From Scedosporium boydii (Eukaryota > Ascomycota > Sordariomycetes > Microascales > Microascaceae), in NCBI GenBank assembly GCA_002221725.1, contig NJFT01000165.1:1-64000 (forward strand): a DNA stretch of 64,000 bases. The letters run 5' to 3'. The notes under the pieces were generated by a model. It saw only the letters and a list, made by a program, of their open reading frames with translations, was not told where the DNA came from and searched no databases. This document shows, piece after piece, positions 47,318 through 57,057 of the stretch; positions within the stretch are counted from its first letter, which is position 1, and the number at the start of each line of letters is the position of its first letter. The position numbers and the translations under genes are program-made.

Positions 47318-48190
47318 ATGTTTTTCCAGCACTTTTTCCTCATAATTGCATTTCTGCCGTTCTTTCTCAGTCAGTATTGGCAGGATATGACATGTAGGGG
47401 TTACATACTAATCTTTTTTTCTACAGGCACTGCCCTGGCGGTAGAATGTACAAACGTTACGACTGCAACGGCAGACGAGGCCGACGAGGTTCGAAAGGCA
47501 TGTAAGACGATCACAGGCTATCTGAGATTCGACGGATCCCTGAATGAAACCATAAATCTTAACGGCGTCGAAACTATCGATGGAGATTTGTTGCACGACG
47601 GCGATGTCTTGGAAGATCCGGGGGACATAGACGCGCCCTATCCCACAGGGAGGCCGACTTTCAAGATCCATGGCTCAACCCTCAAGACTATCAGCGGGTG
47701 GGTTGACTTCTGGTACTTCAACGGCCTCGAAGAACTTGCGTTTCCAAATCTCGCCAGAGTTGAGAAAGGGTTCAGCATATCGTCCACGGGGTATCTAAAG
47801 TTGCTCGATATTACGAAACTCGCGCACCTCGGCGGCTTCACGCTCAACGCAAACCATCTCACGACCCTTCGGCATGAGGGCCTCAAAGGCTTCACCAACA
47901 TCTCGAACGGAAGTGGCCGGGTTAAAATCTTGAGAGCCAGGATTGAATCTATCGATAGCTGGTTCCGGTATCCCCTAACAGTGGATCGGGACTTAGGAGG
48001 ATTCCCCGGCGACAGGGAACATACACCAGCACCCATCAGTATCAATGGCTACAACCTTCCTAACGTCAAGAATGTCACCATCGGATGGGCCAAGGTCAGC
48101 AGTGTCCAGATCACAGGTGATAACATTAATATCAATCAAAGTCTTCTACGTGACACTGCAGATATCAGAAACGCTCACTTTCTACCGTAG
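47318..48190 (+). CDS. Secreted receptor-L-domain (Ecm33/Sps2-like) protein, possibly 3'-truncated
   Basis: Two exons, 47318-47369 and 47427-48190, give 271 residues. The intron (GTCAGT, TACTAAT branch, CTACAG) lies inside the signal peptide, which reads MFFQHFFLIIAFLPFFL then STALA, with a normal cleavage site after ALA. The body has repeated L-domain turns: CKTITGYLRFDG, VETIDGDL, LKTISGWVDFWYFNGLEELAFPNLARV, GFSISSTGYLKLLDI and VKNVTIGWAKVSSVQITG. Yeast and fungal relatives are GPI-anchored cell-wall proteins of 380-450 residues with a Ser/Thr-rich tail. Here the protein stops after the L-domains with no anchor, and its last 26 bases overlap the 3' end of the monooxygenase gene. Either the tail was lost or a further intron (for example GTCTTC...TGCAG near 48140) leads to another exon. 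Confidence 0.68.
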   Translation: MFFQHFFLIIAFLPFFLSQYWQDMTCRGYILIFFSTGTALAVECTNVTTATADEADEVRKACKTITGYLRFDGSLNETINLNGVETIDGDLLHDGDVLEDPGDIDAPYPTGRPTFKIHGSTLKTISGWVDFWYFNGLEELAFPNLARVEKGFSISSTGYLKLLDITKLAHLGGFTLNANHLTTLRHEGLKGFTNISNGSGRVKILRARIESIDSWFRYPLTVDRDLGGFPGDREHTPAPISINGYNLPNVKNVTIGWAKVSSVQITGDNININQSLLRDTADIRNAHFLP

Positions 48191-50218
48191 TAACCCTGTA
48201 CCCAGCCTCGTTCAACCGCGAGAATTTGGTTTGCGAGAATCCTGGAATATTGACGACAGCCCATAAGACTACCGGACATGCGCCAAAAGCCAGGAAGGCC
48301 AGTTGGGCGGTAGACCTACCAAGAGTCAGTACTTGTTCGTTCATGGAATACCATGTTGCACTTACACCGAAGGCTTCTTGGTCTTCGTCAAAGACACCCA
48401 AAGGCCCTGTCTTATCCAACATCTCCTTTCCAAGCAGCTTTTCTAGATAGACGTTGTGAAAATGGAAGCCCGTAGCTAGGACTACAATATCTGCCTCGAT
48501 GTTTTCTCCATTGCCGAGAGTAACTCCATCGGGGTAGAACTCTTTGACACCACTTTCGCACGAGTGGACCTTGATTTTCCCGTCAATGATCATTTGATCA
48601 GCACCTTGGTCGATATAGTAGTGTCCTCCGAGGAGCATTTGGTGATCAATGAGACTTGTCTCGCGCCTATCACGTTTCAACCTCAGTCCGGCCGCTTCAA
48701 GTCCTGTGATTAGCGCGTCATCATTCTTGACCATGGACTGGGTCCACTCGATACCGAAGGAACGGATGATAGGTATCGGCCAAGACATGCCAAGGTGGTC
48801 GGCCTCCTCAGTACTGATGTCCCGCTGGTTCCATTCAGGAAACTGAAACTTGGCAATAGAATTCGGGGTCACGGACCAGATGGGATTGCGCTGGATCATA
48901 GATACAGCCCTGACTCCGTGGTGAACTAGATCCTGAGCTATGTCGTGAGCGCTTGTGCCGCAGCCAATAATGGTGACTTTCTTCTTCTCGAGGTCTGGAA
49001 TCGACGCCGCGGTGACGTGCTTGCTTGAATGATAGGCCAATCCTCTGTACGACTTTCTTCCAGGAATATCGGGGATCAACGGATCGGGGCCAAAAACGCC
49101 TGTTGCGAACACGACGTGTCTAGCTCTCAAAACCCGTTGTCCATGTGGCCCTTCAACGAAGACGGACCACATTCGAGACTTTTCATAATATCTGACCTTT
49201 TCCACCGGCGAATTGACCATATAGTCAAGTTCCAGAATCTCTGCGTAATGCTCCATCCATCCAGCGAGTCTTTTCCGATCCAGGCCGTATGGCCAGGTAG
49301 TGGGAAACTTCAAGAAAGCGAAGTGATCTCCAAAACTTGGTGTATGCGTCCTAACGGTATCATATCTTGACCACCAAGATTGGCCGAGTCGAGGTCCCTT
49401 TTCAAGGAGTAACGAACGCAACCCCACTTGCTTGAACCACGCAGCAGCATTTAGTCCGGAATGGCCTGTATGGAGTTAGAAACAGTTCTTCATGAATAAG
49501 AAAGCAATCTGGGCCACTAACCGCCGCCGACTACGATAACCTGCAGCTCGTCATTCTGTTGAGTTGTGGTGGTGAAGTCGTGTGGATTTTCGACGTTGAC
49601 GACAAGGCTGCCATTACTCTGAGAGACGACGTCGTTCTCGGGAACGAGACTGTGAGAGACGCCGTTGACCACATTTTCAGCAGTGCTAATAGGGATACCA
49701 TCTAGGCCGTTAGCAGTAGAGCTGCCGTTCACGCCCAGATTGTTCGTATCGCGAATCTTCTCGTTCAGGTTCTGGAATACTGATGAGACAGTCCAAGCCT
49801 TCCATTGCGAACCATCAATACTTGCTAATCGGAGTACCCCAACTCCCGAACCGAATTTTGTATCGAAAGTGTAACCAGACTGGACGTAGGTCAAGCCCAG
49901 CCGGGTTTCGACTTTTGGCGCCAACGCCCCAGTCTTGACGGCTAGAAGCGATCCAAAACCAGCAGTCGAGCTTTCTAAATACTCGCGAATCGATGGAACG
50001 CCGTTCTTACACGCAATGTCCCACGCCAATGCAGTCACATCTCGCCAGTAAGCATTATCGAGAAAGAGGTTGGATAGGGAGGTAAAGTCGTTCCTATTGA
50101 ACAACTGTTGAAGTGAAGTGAGCCACTCATCGACGATTTTCGAAGCATCTACCTGGTCGGCTCTCATGCCTACAAGAGATAGTTTGGGGAGGTCAGGGAT
50201 CGGAGGAAGGTCAATCAT
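48165..50218 (-). CDS. Flavin-containing monooxygenase with N-terminal NTF2-like domain
   Basis: Two exons, 50218-49522 and 49465-48165, give 665 residues; the 56 bp intron splits the FAD motif VIVVGGGHSGLNAA. Residues about 25-140 (WLTSLQQLFNRNDFTSLSNL...YWRDVTAL) resemble the SnoaL/NTF2-like cone fold. A Ser/Asn-rich linker follows, then a group B flavoprotein monooxygenase: the GxGxxG FAD site, an FMO-type block near KSYRGLAYHSSKHV, the NADPH site VTIIGCGTSAHDIAQDL and the ATGFHFHN motif. It should be a soluble NADPH-dependent enzyme adding oxygen to a small nucleophilic or ketone substrate. The combination of these two domains is known among fungal YUCCA-like monooxygenases. It is divergent from the SDR gene across a 353 bp promoter carrying CCGCGG (50407). 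Confidence 0.88.
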
Positions 50219-50406
50219 GTTGAAGAAGTCGTCACTTATTGAGTTACAAGCTGAGTTTCATAATCAATCTCTGTCGTGCTTTGTATTAGACGTCTTTATA
50301 GCAGGGAGCGCTAATGTCATTGGAAATTTCGGCTAAATGTTCCGTATGATAATCGGACACCACGCGTCCGGTAAGAATACATATGCTCTCGACAATGACC
50401 TTCGGA

Positions 50407-50416
50407 CCGCGGCTTC
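50407..50416 (+). promoter_or_regulatory. CCGCGG motif in the FMO/SDR shared promoter
   Basis: CGGACCGCGGCTTCCTCGG (50403-50421) carries three CGG half-sites in either direction. It lies midway between two divergent oxidoreductase genes and is one of five similar sites in this region. Confidence 0.4.
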
Positions 50417-50571
50417 CTCGGTGCGAGGACCTATCACCCTTCTCCGACCAGTCCTACAGTAACGCGAAACTACGTATAACATTCGCTGCCACAACTCCTC
50501 CTAATCCCGACACCTGAGGCATGCAGGACTGTTCCTCAGCTTAGAATACTCTGTATCTCACTGAGTAAAAC

Positions 50572-51393
50572 ATGTCTTTGGTTAAGCAAGAGGCTACCGG
50601 AAGCCTCTCCGGTAAAACAGCCGTCATATCCGGGTCATCTACTGGCATCGGAGCGGCCATTGCGCGAGAACTGTCGTCCCGTGGAGCGGGAATCGTGCTC
50701 AATTACCCTTTCGCTAGCCTCAAGAGCGACGCACACGAAACCGGCGCCACCCTCAGGACCGACTGGATCGCCGTAGAGGCTGATCTTTCCACACCGGATG
50801 GCCCAGCCAAGTTGATAGACGCAGCGGTCGACAAATTTGGCAGCATTGACATCTTGATCAACAACGCCGCAATCGTACCTCACTCGCCGACATGGGAAGC
50901 AAATCTGTCATCTTGGGAGTCGGCCTACAATCTCAATGCTCGAGGCACATTTTTACTGACCCAGGCAGCCCTGCCACATCTGACCTCCTACCGACAGAAA
51001 ACCGGAGAGACATTCTCCGGTGAGAAGTCATCGCGGATTATTTGCATTAGTTCTGGTTCGAGTAGAATACCCCAACCCGGACTGATGATATATTCATCTA
51101 CAAAGGCTGCGGTCGAGGCCATGGTCAGGGTGTGGGCAACGGAATTGCCCCCTAGGTACGGGTGTACGGTCAATGCGGTGGTTCCCGGCCCAGTGAACAC
51201 GAAGGCCTTTCGAGACAGCCTGGGGGAAAGTTTGCCTGCGGTGTTGGATGCTTTCTCCAAGGCCACACCACTCGAGGGCGGTGTGGCAGAGGAGCAAGAT
51301 ATTGCATGGGCAGTTGCTTTCTTGGCCGAAGATCGTTCGCGGTGGATCAATGGTCAATGTTACAACGTAAACGGTGGACTTAGCATGAATTAG
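50572..51393 (+). CDS. Short-chain dehydrogenase/reductase (classical SDR)
   Basis: A single exon of 273 residues, the normal size. Motifs in order: TAVISGSSTGIGAAIA (NAD(P)-binding TGxxxGIG variant with Ser for the first Thr), LINNAAIV (NNAG-type), ICISSGSSRI (catalytic Ser), YSSTKAA (catalytic YxxxK), VPGPVNT (PG motif) and a C-terminal INGQCYNVNGG typical of fungal 3-oxoacyl-ACP-reductase-like SDRs. It oxidises or reduces an alcohol or ketone of unknown identity in the cytosol. It is transcribed divergently from the monooxygenase, so the two may act on the same substrate in turn. Confidence 0.93.
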   Translation: MSLVKQEATGSLSGKTAVISGSSTGIGAAIARELSSRGAGIVLNYPFASLKSDAHETGATLRTDWIAVEADLSTPDGPAKLIDAAVDKFGSIDILINNAAIVPHSPTWEANLSSWESAYNLNARGTFLLTQAALPHLTSYRQKTGETFSGEKSSRIICISSGSSRIPQPGLMIYSSTKAAVEAMVRVWATELPPRYGCTVNAVVPGPVNTKAFRDSLGESLPAVLDAFSKATPLEGGVAEEQDIAWAVAFLAEDRSRWINGQCYNVNGGLSMN

Positions 51394-51503
51394 AAAGCTC
51401 GGATGGCCAATCAATGAAAATCGGCATTTGCTTTGCTTAGACGCCACACGGAACGGTTCAAGTGTACACGTACAGGCGGGCCGGCCTCTTCGGCTTTTCG
51501 GTT

Positions 51504-51513
51504 CCGCGGATTC
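51504..51513 (+). promoter_or_regulatory. CCGCGGATTC motif upstream of the permease
   Basis: CGGTTCCGCGGATTCAGG lies about 280 bp before the permease ATG, and TTCGGCTTTTCGG lies just upstream of it. Same core as the other sites in this region. Confidence 0.4.
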
Positions 51514-51789
51514 AGGGAAACAGTTCCCCCAGGTTTCCCAGGTTCCCCAAACCCCGCCTTCTCACCAGCCGCCCAGAGCTGCTTTAAGATCCATCCTTCT
51601 CCTATTAAATTCTGGCATCTGCCAATCCCAACCCCCTCTCGATAAACAACAAAAAGAAAACAAAAAGACAGAACTATATTATTCTGCCCTGCATCTACTC
51701 GTCGTCTTTCATATTACGAATCTCCTTCGCCCTGTCCACGCCGCTTCCTGAATTGCCCTGACACACAAACTCAACCCTACTCGACAACC

Positions 51790-53358
51790 ATGGATTCGCC
51801 AACGGATTCTGGCCGAGACCGATTAGAGCGGGATGATCCCATCGTCCCGAATTTCGATATATTCTCCATGCTGGCCCTATCCCTTACCGTCTTGGGCACT
51901 TGGGCGACATTTGCGTTGGACCTCAGCTCCGGCCTCATTAACGGAGGCCCCGTCTCCATCATCTACGGCTTGGTTTTGGTGGCGCTCTGCAACGTGTGCG
52001 TGGCACTATCACTCGCAGAACTTTGCAGTGCCATGCCCACTGCATTGGGACAGGGGTACTGGGTTGGCCAGCTCCTTCGGCCACGTCCTGCGTTCAGGTT
52101 CGCATCCTACATGTGTTCGTGGATCAACGTCTTTGGTTGGTGGACCATGTGTGCGTCTGGTACCGGCTTCATAACGAACTTTGCTCTCGGCTTGAGGACA
52201 ATCTACGACGAAACCTATACCAGTCCCAAGTGGCTCCAGTTCGTCGTTTACCTGGGCGTAATATTTCTCTTGACAACTATCAATGTTGTTGGCTGTCGAA
52301 AGCACCGGCTGTTAGCTCGCTACCTTGACTTCAACGGGATATGGTATCTACTACTTCTAGCAGGCTTTTCCCTGTCGATGATTGTCTGCATAAAGGTCAA
52401 AGAAGGCCTCTCATTCCAGCCAGCATCGTTCGTGTTTTCGAAGTGGTTGAATAGCACCGGCTGGAGTGACGGCGTCACTTGGTTCTGTGGTCTCATTCAA
52501 GCCGCCTACGGTCTCACCGCTTTTGACTGTGTCATCCATATGGTGGAAGAGATGCCGAACCCGGCAAGGAATGCTCCCAAGGTCCTGTATCTTGGAGTGA
52601 TATCCGGTGCAGTCTCGGGTCTGATTTTCATGATTGTATGCCTCTTCTGCATTCAGTCTTTGGACAAGGTTCTTGATCCTCCCACAGGCCTCCCCTTTAT
52701 TGAGTTGGTTTTGCAGAACGTGGGCCAGCTCGGCAGTGTTATCCTTTTCACGATGTTCATCATCAACCTCGTTGGCCAGGGTGTTGGCTGCTATGCGACT
52801 GCTTCCAGACTGACTTGGGGGTTTGCACGAGACGGCGGTCTCCCTTTCCGCCGCCTTTTGTCCAAGATGGACATGACATGGAAAGTCCCGGTCTGGAGCC
52901 TGTGGTTCCAAGCGATACCCATCGGCCTTGTCGGGGTCCTTTATCTTTTCGCGAATACGGTTCTCCAGGCCATCCTCAGCGTATGCACGGTTGCACTTAC
53001 TATATCTTATGTAATTCCCGTGGCAGTCCTTCTATGGGTTGGCCGCGGTAATCTGAAGCCCGGTCCCTTCCACCTGGGAAAGTTCGGCCCTGTTGTGAAC
53101 TGGGTGAGCATTATTTACTGTGTGATCACGAGTGTTTTCTTCTGTTTCCCGAGTTCTCCCTCTCCTACGGTGGAGGATATGAATTATGCCTCGGCTGTCC
53201 TTGGTGCCATGCTTGTGATATCTATCACGTTCTGGTTTGTTCTTGGGTCGAAAACCTTCTTGATCTTTGACGGCCCAGTTGCGAGTGTATTGGAGGGGAG
53301 GAGCGTGGATGAAGTACAAATGCCATATTACGGGAAGGATGAGCTATATAAACGATAG
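51790..53358 (+). CDS. Amino acid/choline/GABA-type permease (APC superfamily)
   Basis: An intronless gene of 522 residues with about 12 membrane segments and hydrophilic ends. FSMLALSLTVLGTWATFALD followed by GLINGGPVS matches the first segment of fungal GABA/choline permeases (Uga4/Hnm1 group, GS-type start). EMPNPARNAPKVL is the conserved E-(M/V)-x-N-(P/A)..AP-x loop after segment 6, and FARDGGLPF is the family's cytosolic loop. It imports an amine or amino acid across the plasma membrane by proton symport; the exact substrate cannot be told. Lying next to an SDR, an FMO and an acetyltransferase, it could supply their substrate. Confidence 0.92.
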   Translation: MDSPTDSGRDRLERDDPIVPNFDIFSMLALSLTVLGTWATFALDLSSGLINGGPVSIIYGLVLVALCNVCVALSLAELCSAMPTALGQGYWVGQLLRPRPAFRFASYMCSWINVFGWWTMCASGTGFITNFALGLRTIYDETYTSPKWLQFVVYLGVIFLLTTINVVGCRKHRLLARYLDFNGIWYLLLLAGFSLSMIVCIKVKEGLSFQPASFVFSKWLNSTGWSDGVTWFCGLIQAAYGLTAFDCVIHMVEEMPNPARNAPKVLYLGVISGAVSGLIFMIVCLFCIQSLDKVLDPPTGLPFIELVLQNVGQLGSVILFTMFIINLVGQGVGCYATASRLTWGFARDGGLPFRRLLSKMDMTWKVPVWSLWFQAIPIGLVGVLYLFANTVLQAILSVCTVALTISYVIPVAVLLWVGRGNLKPGPFHLGKFGPVVNWVSIIYCVITSVFFCFPSSPSPTVEDMNYASAVLGAMLVISITFWFVLGSKTFLIFDGPVASVLEGRSVDEVQMPYYGKDELYKR

Positions 53359-53729
53359 TTTGGACCATTGGAGCAATGTTACCTTGGGTACACCAATTCT
53401 TTCTTGTGTCTCTCGAAGTGTCAAGTTATATAGCATCAATATGGAATCATGGCTTAGTTATATCCCTCCCCATTCTTTTCCCTTCTGTTGTTTTTCCTCC
53501 TTTCCTTTTTATTCCCCTGGCTGTGACCTATGATTTGAGACAAAGTGATAAGATCTTTCTTTCCTCGGAAAAAGTCTGGACCATCTCTACCAGTTGTTCT
53601 GATATGTACAGAATCTGGCCGTCGTCAGTTAGTGGGAGACTATAAGAAGATCACCAAAACTCAGTCAAGGGATATTTTAGCGGACACTTGTCATCCACAG
53701 ATGCATAATTACATAGAAGAACCATTCAA
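53359..53729. other. Intergenic, convergent 3' ends
   Basis: T/C-rich 3' flank of the permease facing the 3' end of the acetyltransferase gene. No gene seen. Confidence 0.5.
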
Positions 53730-54467
53730 CTATTCAAACAGCATACAATACACTGGAATACCTGGGCCACCGTCCTGGAACTCGCCATCGGCGTTGAACT
53801 CCCCCACTCCGGCACGAAATTCCTCCACTGTCTTAAATCCTAAGTGGGCATAAACTTCTCTGCTGTGCTCATCCACAGCTTCTAACCATGCTGGAACACC
53901 CTCCTCCCTTGCCCGTTTGAGGTAAGGATCGATCAATGCGCGCACGACACCTTGGAATAAGTAAGTTAACACCAACTCAAAAACCACCCGTTCGTCGCCG
54001 CATGTAGTTTACCTTTTTCTTTCCTGCCAGGCTGCCGTCCTATTAAGTTCAGAAACCAATGCTTCCGACCTTTGAGCCATCTATCCTGAGCGGCCTTGGA
54101 TTTAGTAGCAAATGAAGTAATTCGGTCGCTCTCATCATCGTCTTCGCCATGATCGGTCGCTTCGGGGGGGAACCTGTCACCTATTTGTCAGCCATTCGAA
54201 GCGTGGAGAAATTGAATTTATGTACCACAAGGCCACAGCGGCATAGTTTCCAGCTTCCGAAAGCTCAGCGCCAAGTTGCACTTTCCTGGCCACGGACTCT
54301 TTGAAGTGGTCAATAATGAGCTCGTAGGGTACGTTATTGCCCGGCCACGTAGACTCTGGGGTGCGCAGGAAGTAGGATGAGAGCGATGATGTTGTGAAGG
54401 AACGGGAGATGACCTCCGCGACGCCCTCCTGCAACTCTTCTCCTCCAAATCTGACCTCGACTGCCAT
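53730..54467 (-). CDS. GNAT-family N-acetyltransferase
   Basis: Three exons (54467-54226, 54173-54013, 53950-53730) keep frame and give 207 residues. The layout is that of fungal GNAT proteins: N-terminal strand and helix, LKGRKHWFLNLIGRQPG before the acetyl-CoA loop, KEKGVVRALIDPYLKRAREEGVPAWLEA, then HSREVYAHLGFKTVEEF. The Q/R-x-x-G-x-G/A acetyl-CoA loop reads RKEKGVV, a weakened form whose second Gly is Val, so activity may be altered. The intron between exons 2 and 3 falls inside this loop. It transfers acetyl from acetyl-CoA to an amine, substrate unknown. CCGCGGACTCGG lies 78 bp upstream of the ATG. Confidence 0.85.
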
Positions 54468-55020
54468 TTTTGCGTGCGTGTGAAGAGTGAAACAACGATC
54501 AAAGGAAGGTGAAATTCGCCGATAAAAGCTTCTAAAAACGAGTTCCGCGGACTCGGCTTCCGAGGGCTCCGAGTTTTGCGAGGGGGAGATTGTGAAACCG
54601 AAGCGCTACCGTATTTACTCGACGGGGCCGCGGAGTAGAAAACCAATGGTCGTTAGATATCTATGTATCAAGTAGGTGGTTTGAGTCTTGAACCATGAAA
54701 CGGAGTGGGTGTCAGTCTTCATCCCGCCTGGCTGCGAAATATGGAACTTGGAGTTGCTCAAGGTGGTCCTGGGCAAATCAGTTTTACGGAAAATCGGTCA
54801 GATGGCTCAGGACAAAGATTCAAAGGGAAGGAAAATTGGTATTTTAACAATGAGACACGAAAGCACAGCTGATTTCGCAAGGATTTGTCTGTTTATAGAA
54901 CTTATATAACTACCAGCATAACTATTTCTTCAACATCATTCTGATTTCGATCATAGAACCGGAAAGTCTGAATGCGGATGCTACCCAAACGCAACACCTT
55001 ACCACCATATTGAAGATAAC
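54468..55020. other. GNAT promoter and P450 3' flank
   Basis: Contains CCGCGG at 54545 and 54628. No gene seen; short frames at 54218-54646 and 54688-54909 are not supported. Confidence 0.5.
54545..54554 (+). promoter_or_regulatory. CCGCGGACTC motif upstream of the acetyltransferase
   Basis: GTTCCGCGGACTCGGCTTCCGAG includes CGGACTCGG and CGGCTTCCG, a direct and an inverted pair of CGG half-sites with 3 bp spacing. A second CCGCGGAG lies at 54628. Confidence 0.45.
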
Positions 55021-57057
55021 TTAGGAATTGCCTTCGACGCGTGACTTGATCATTATAAGGTGATCGGGATCGGGAGCCGCCTGAGTCCTCAGAGTCAGTA
55101 CTAAAAACAATGTGGTTGATATGGGAAAACCTTACCATGGCCTCCACTTCAATGTTCTTTGGTCTTCCTTGTCCCTCTTGATTCTTGATATCGTAATTGA
55201 GGAGAACTTGGGCCATTATGAGCATAATGTTGATGTGGCCAATGTATCTCCCGGGGCACGCATGTCTTCCATAGCCAAACGCAAGATCGTTCTTCCCTAC
55301 ACTAATGAATAGATGTTTGTTCTCCTCGCCCGATATTTGTCTCTTTCGGTAGTACCGCAGGCCGTCAAACTCATTTGGATTGTCGTAAAACTGCTCGTTC
55401 GTGTGGATGGCACACGTGGCACAGTCGATCTTGGTTCCCTTGGGAATCAAAGTGCCATCTGAGAGTTTGATATCGGCTGTTGCCGCACGCTGAAATGTAG
55501 CTTTCCAATACGTCAGTGGTGTTCATCGTTGCTTTCAAGGGACAGAATGGACGGGAGCATACTCAGATCAGGTGAGGACAAACGCTGGCTCTCCTTGATA
55601 AAGCTATCAAGTTTTGGCATTGCCTTCAGAGATTGACTGTTGAAGTAACCGTCTTCGTTTCTTGGTGCTTGCTTAACTTCATCGCGCAGTTCGTCAGCGT
55701 ATTGGGGAAAAGCGGCCAAATCGTACAAGGCCTGAATACTCGAGGCGAAGGTTGTCAATGTGCCGACAGCCACAAGCGTCATTTGAAACAATACTTGTTT
55801 ATCCAAGTCATTCGCAATACCGATATTTTTACCAGAAGTCAAGTGATCAAGCATCGTGGCTGGTTCATCAAGGGGCTCCCCACCACTTTTTCTCTTCTTC
55901 TCCAGGGACGCAGAGACGAACTTCCGGGCAGTTTTCCACTGGTCGTTAATGGCAGCTTTGTGAGGCATGAAGGGGAAGACAAATGGTCGGACGAATGGGG
56001 AGTATTCTTTGAGAGCCACGATGGCATTGAACACAGAAAGAACATATCCCGTAGAAGCCTCAAGCCATTCCTCGCTCTCGCTTGCCTCTGAACTATGGAA
56101 GGCTCTTGCTGAGGCAGCTCCAGAGACCTTGAGAACTATGGGGTGGACTTTTAGCGGTGTCCAATCTGCGGAGGTTCGGTTAGCTTTAAGCTTTATCCTG
56201 CAGTTGGTGTTGATCGTTTTTGCCAAAAACAAGCTCACCCTTGAAATCTCCCATATATCTTTTGAGATTTTTCTGCAGTGTTGCGTGGAGGATAGGGACA
56301 TATCCGGCTAAGACACGTATTAATTGATATCATAAGAGGAGTCTGTAATATCGGAACCTACGCAATGATACGTTCAGTTTCCCTTTGATGGTGGTCATAA
56401 CGTATTCTGGGGGCCCACCAAACTTGGTGTATTCCACAAGCATATCCTGTATTCATCGTCCTAGGTCAGTGTTCTTGTTGATATGGCATGTTCAAAACAT
56501 CACATTACTTACATTGTCGATCGAGGCTTTGAAACTCATGTCAGGATGGCTCTTCAGCTCATCAATGAATTTCGTGGGGATAACAATCTTGGGCCCTTTA
56601 TATACCCAACATTAGTAGATGAGACAAGAGAATGAACTGTCTCGCATACCGTCATTCGTATCTATTGAAAAGGCTTGATCAGGGTACTGCTATCTGTTAG
56701 TGAAGGAAGGGTTGATGGTCAAGAGATGATTTGACCTACTTTCCTGTATCCCTTCTCAAGTAAACCTTTTGGGTTCGAAAAGTATTCTTTGGCTCGAACT
56801 TTTGGATCGCGAATCTCATCTGATAAAAGAATCGGCAAGTTATGCCGCTTCTTAGCAGGTCGGTAATGCCGGGAGAAGACGGCAAACAGAGCGAGCACAA
56901 CGCAGGTAATGGTTACATGGCGACCTTGGATACCTTGTACAAGGCTTTTTAGTGAACCATCCACCCGCCAATCTGGCAAAAAATAGGAAAAGTCGTCTAT
57001 GAATTCGGCAATCATTGTTTCCAGGTCAATCGTGTCCAAATTTTCGACGTCGTGCAT
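55021..57057 (-). CDS. Cytochrome P450 monooxygenase
   Basis: Eight exons (57057-56740, 56686-56650, 56595-56513, 56446-56362, 56307-56239, 56165-55563, 55500-55136, 55080-55021) join in frame to 539 residues, normal for a fungal microsomal P450. The N-terminus has one membrane anchor (VTITCVVLALFAVFS). The helix K motif is ESQR, and the haem loop is FGYGRHACPG with its Cys ligand. The I-helix threonine region reads VAVGTLTTFASSIQALYDLA. The protein ends AAPDPDHLIMIKSRVEG, the usual (x)PD...(I/L) end. It resembles the group that includes gibberellin and other terpenoid-pathway P450s, but many of that group act elsewhere, so the substrate is open. It needs a reductase coded elsewhere. The ATG at 57057 is used; the GTG-started frame to 57078 is not. 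CCGCGGATTCCGAG lies 120 bp upstream. Confidence 0.93.
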
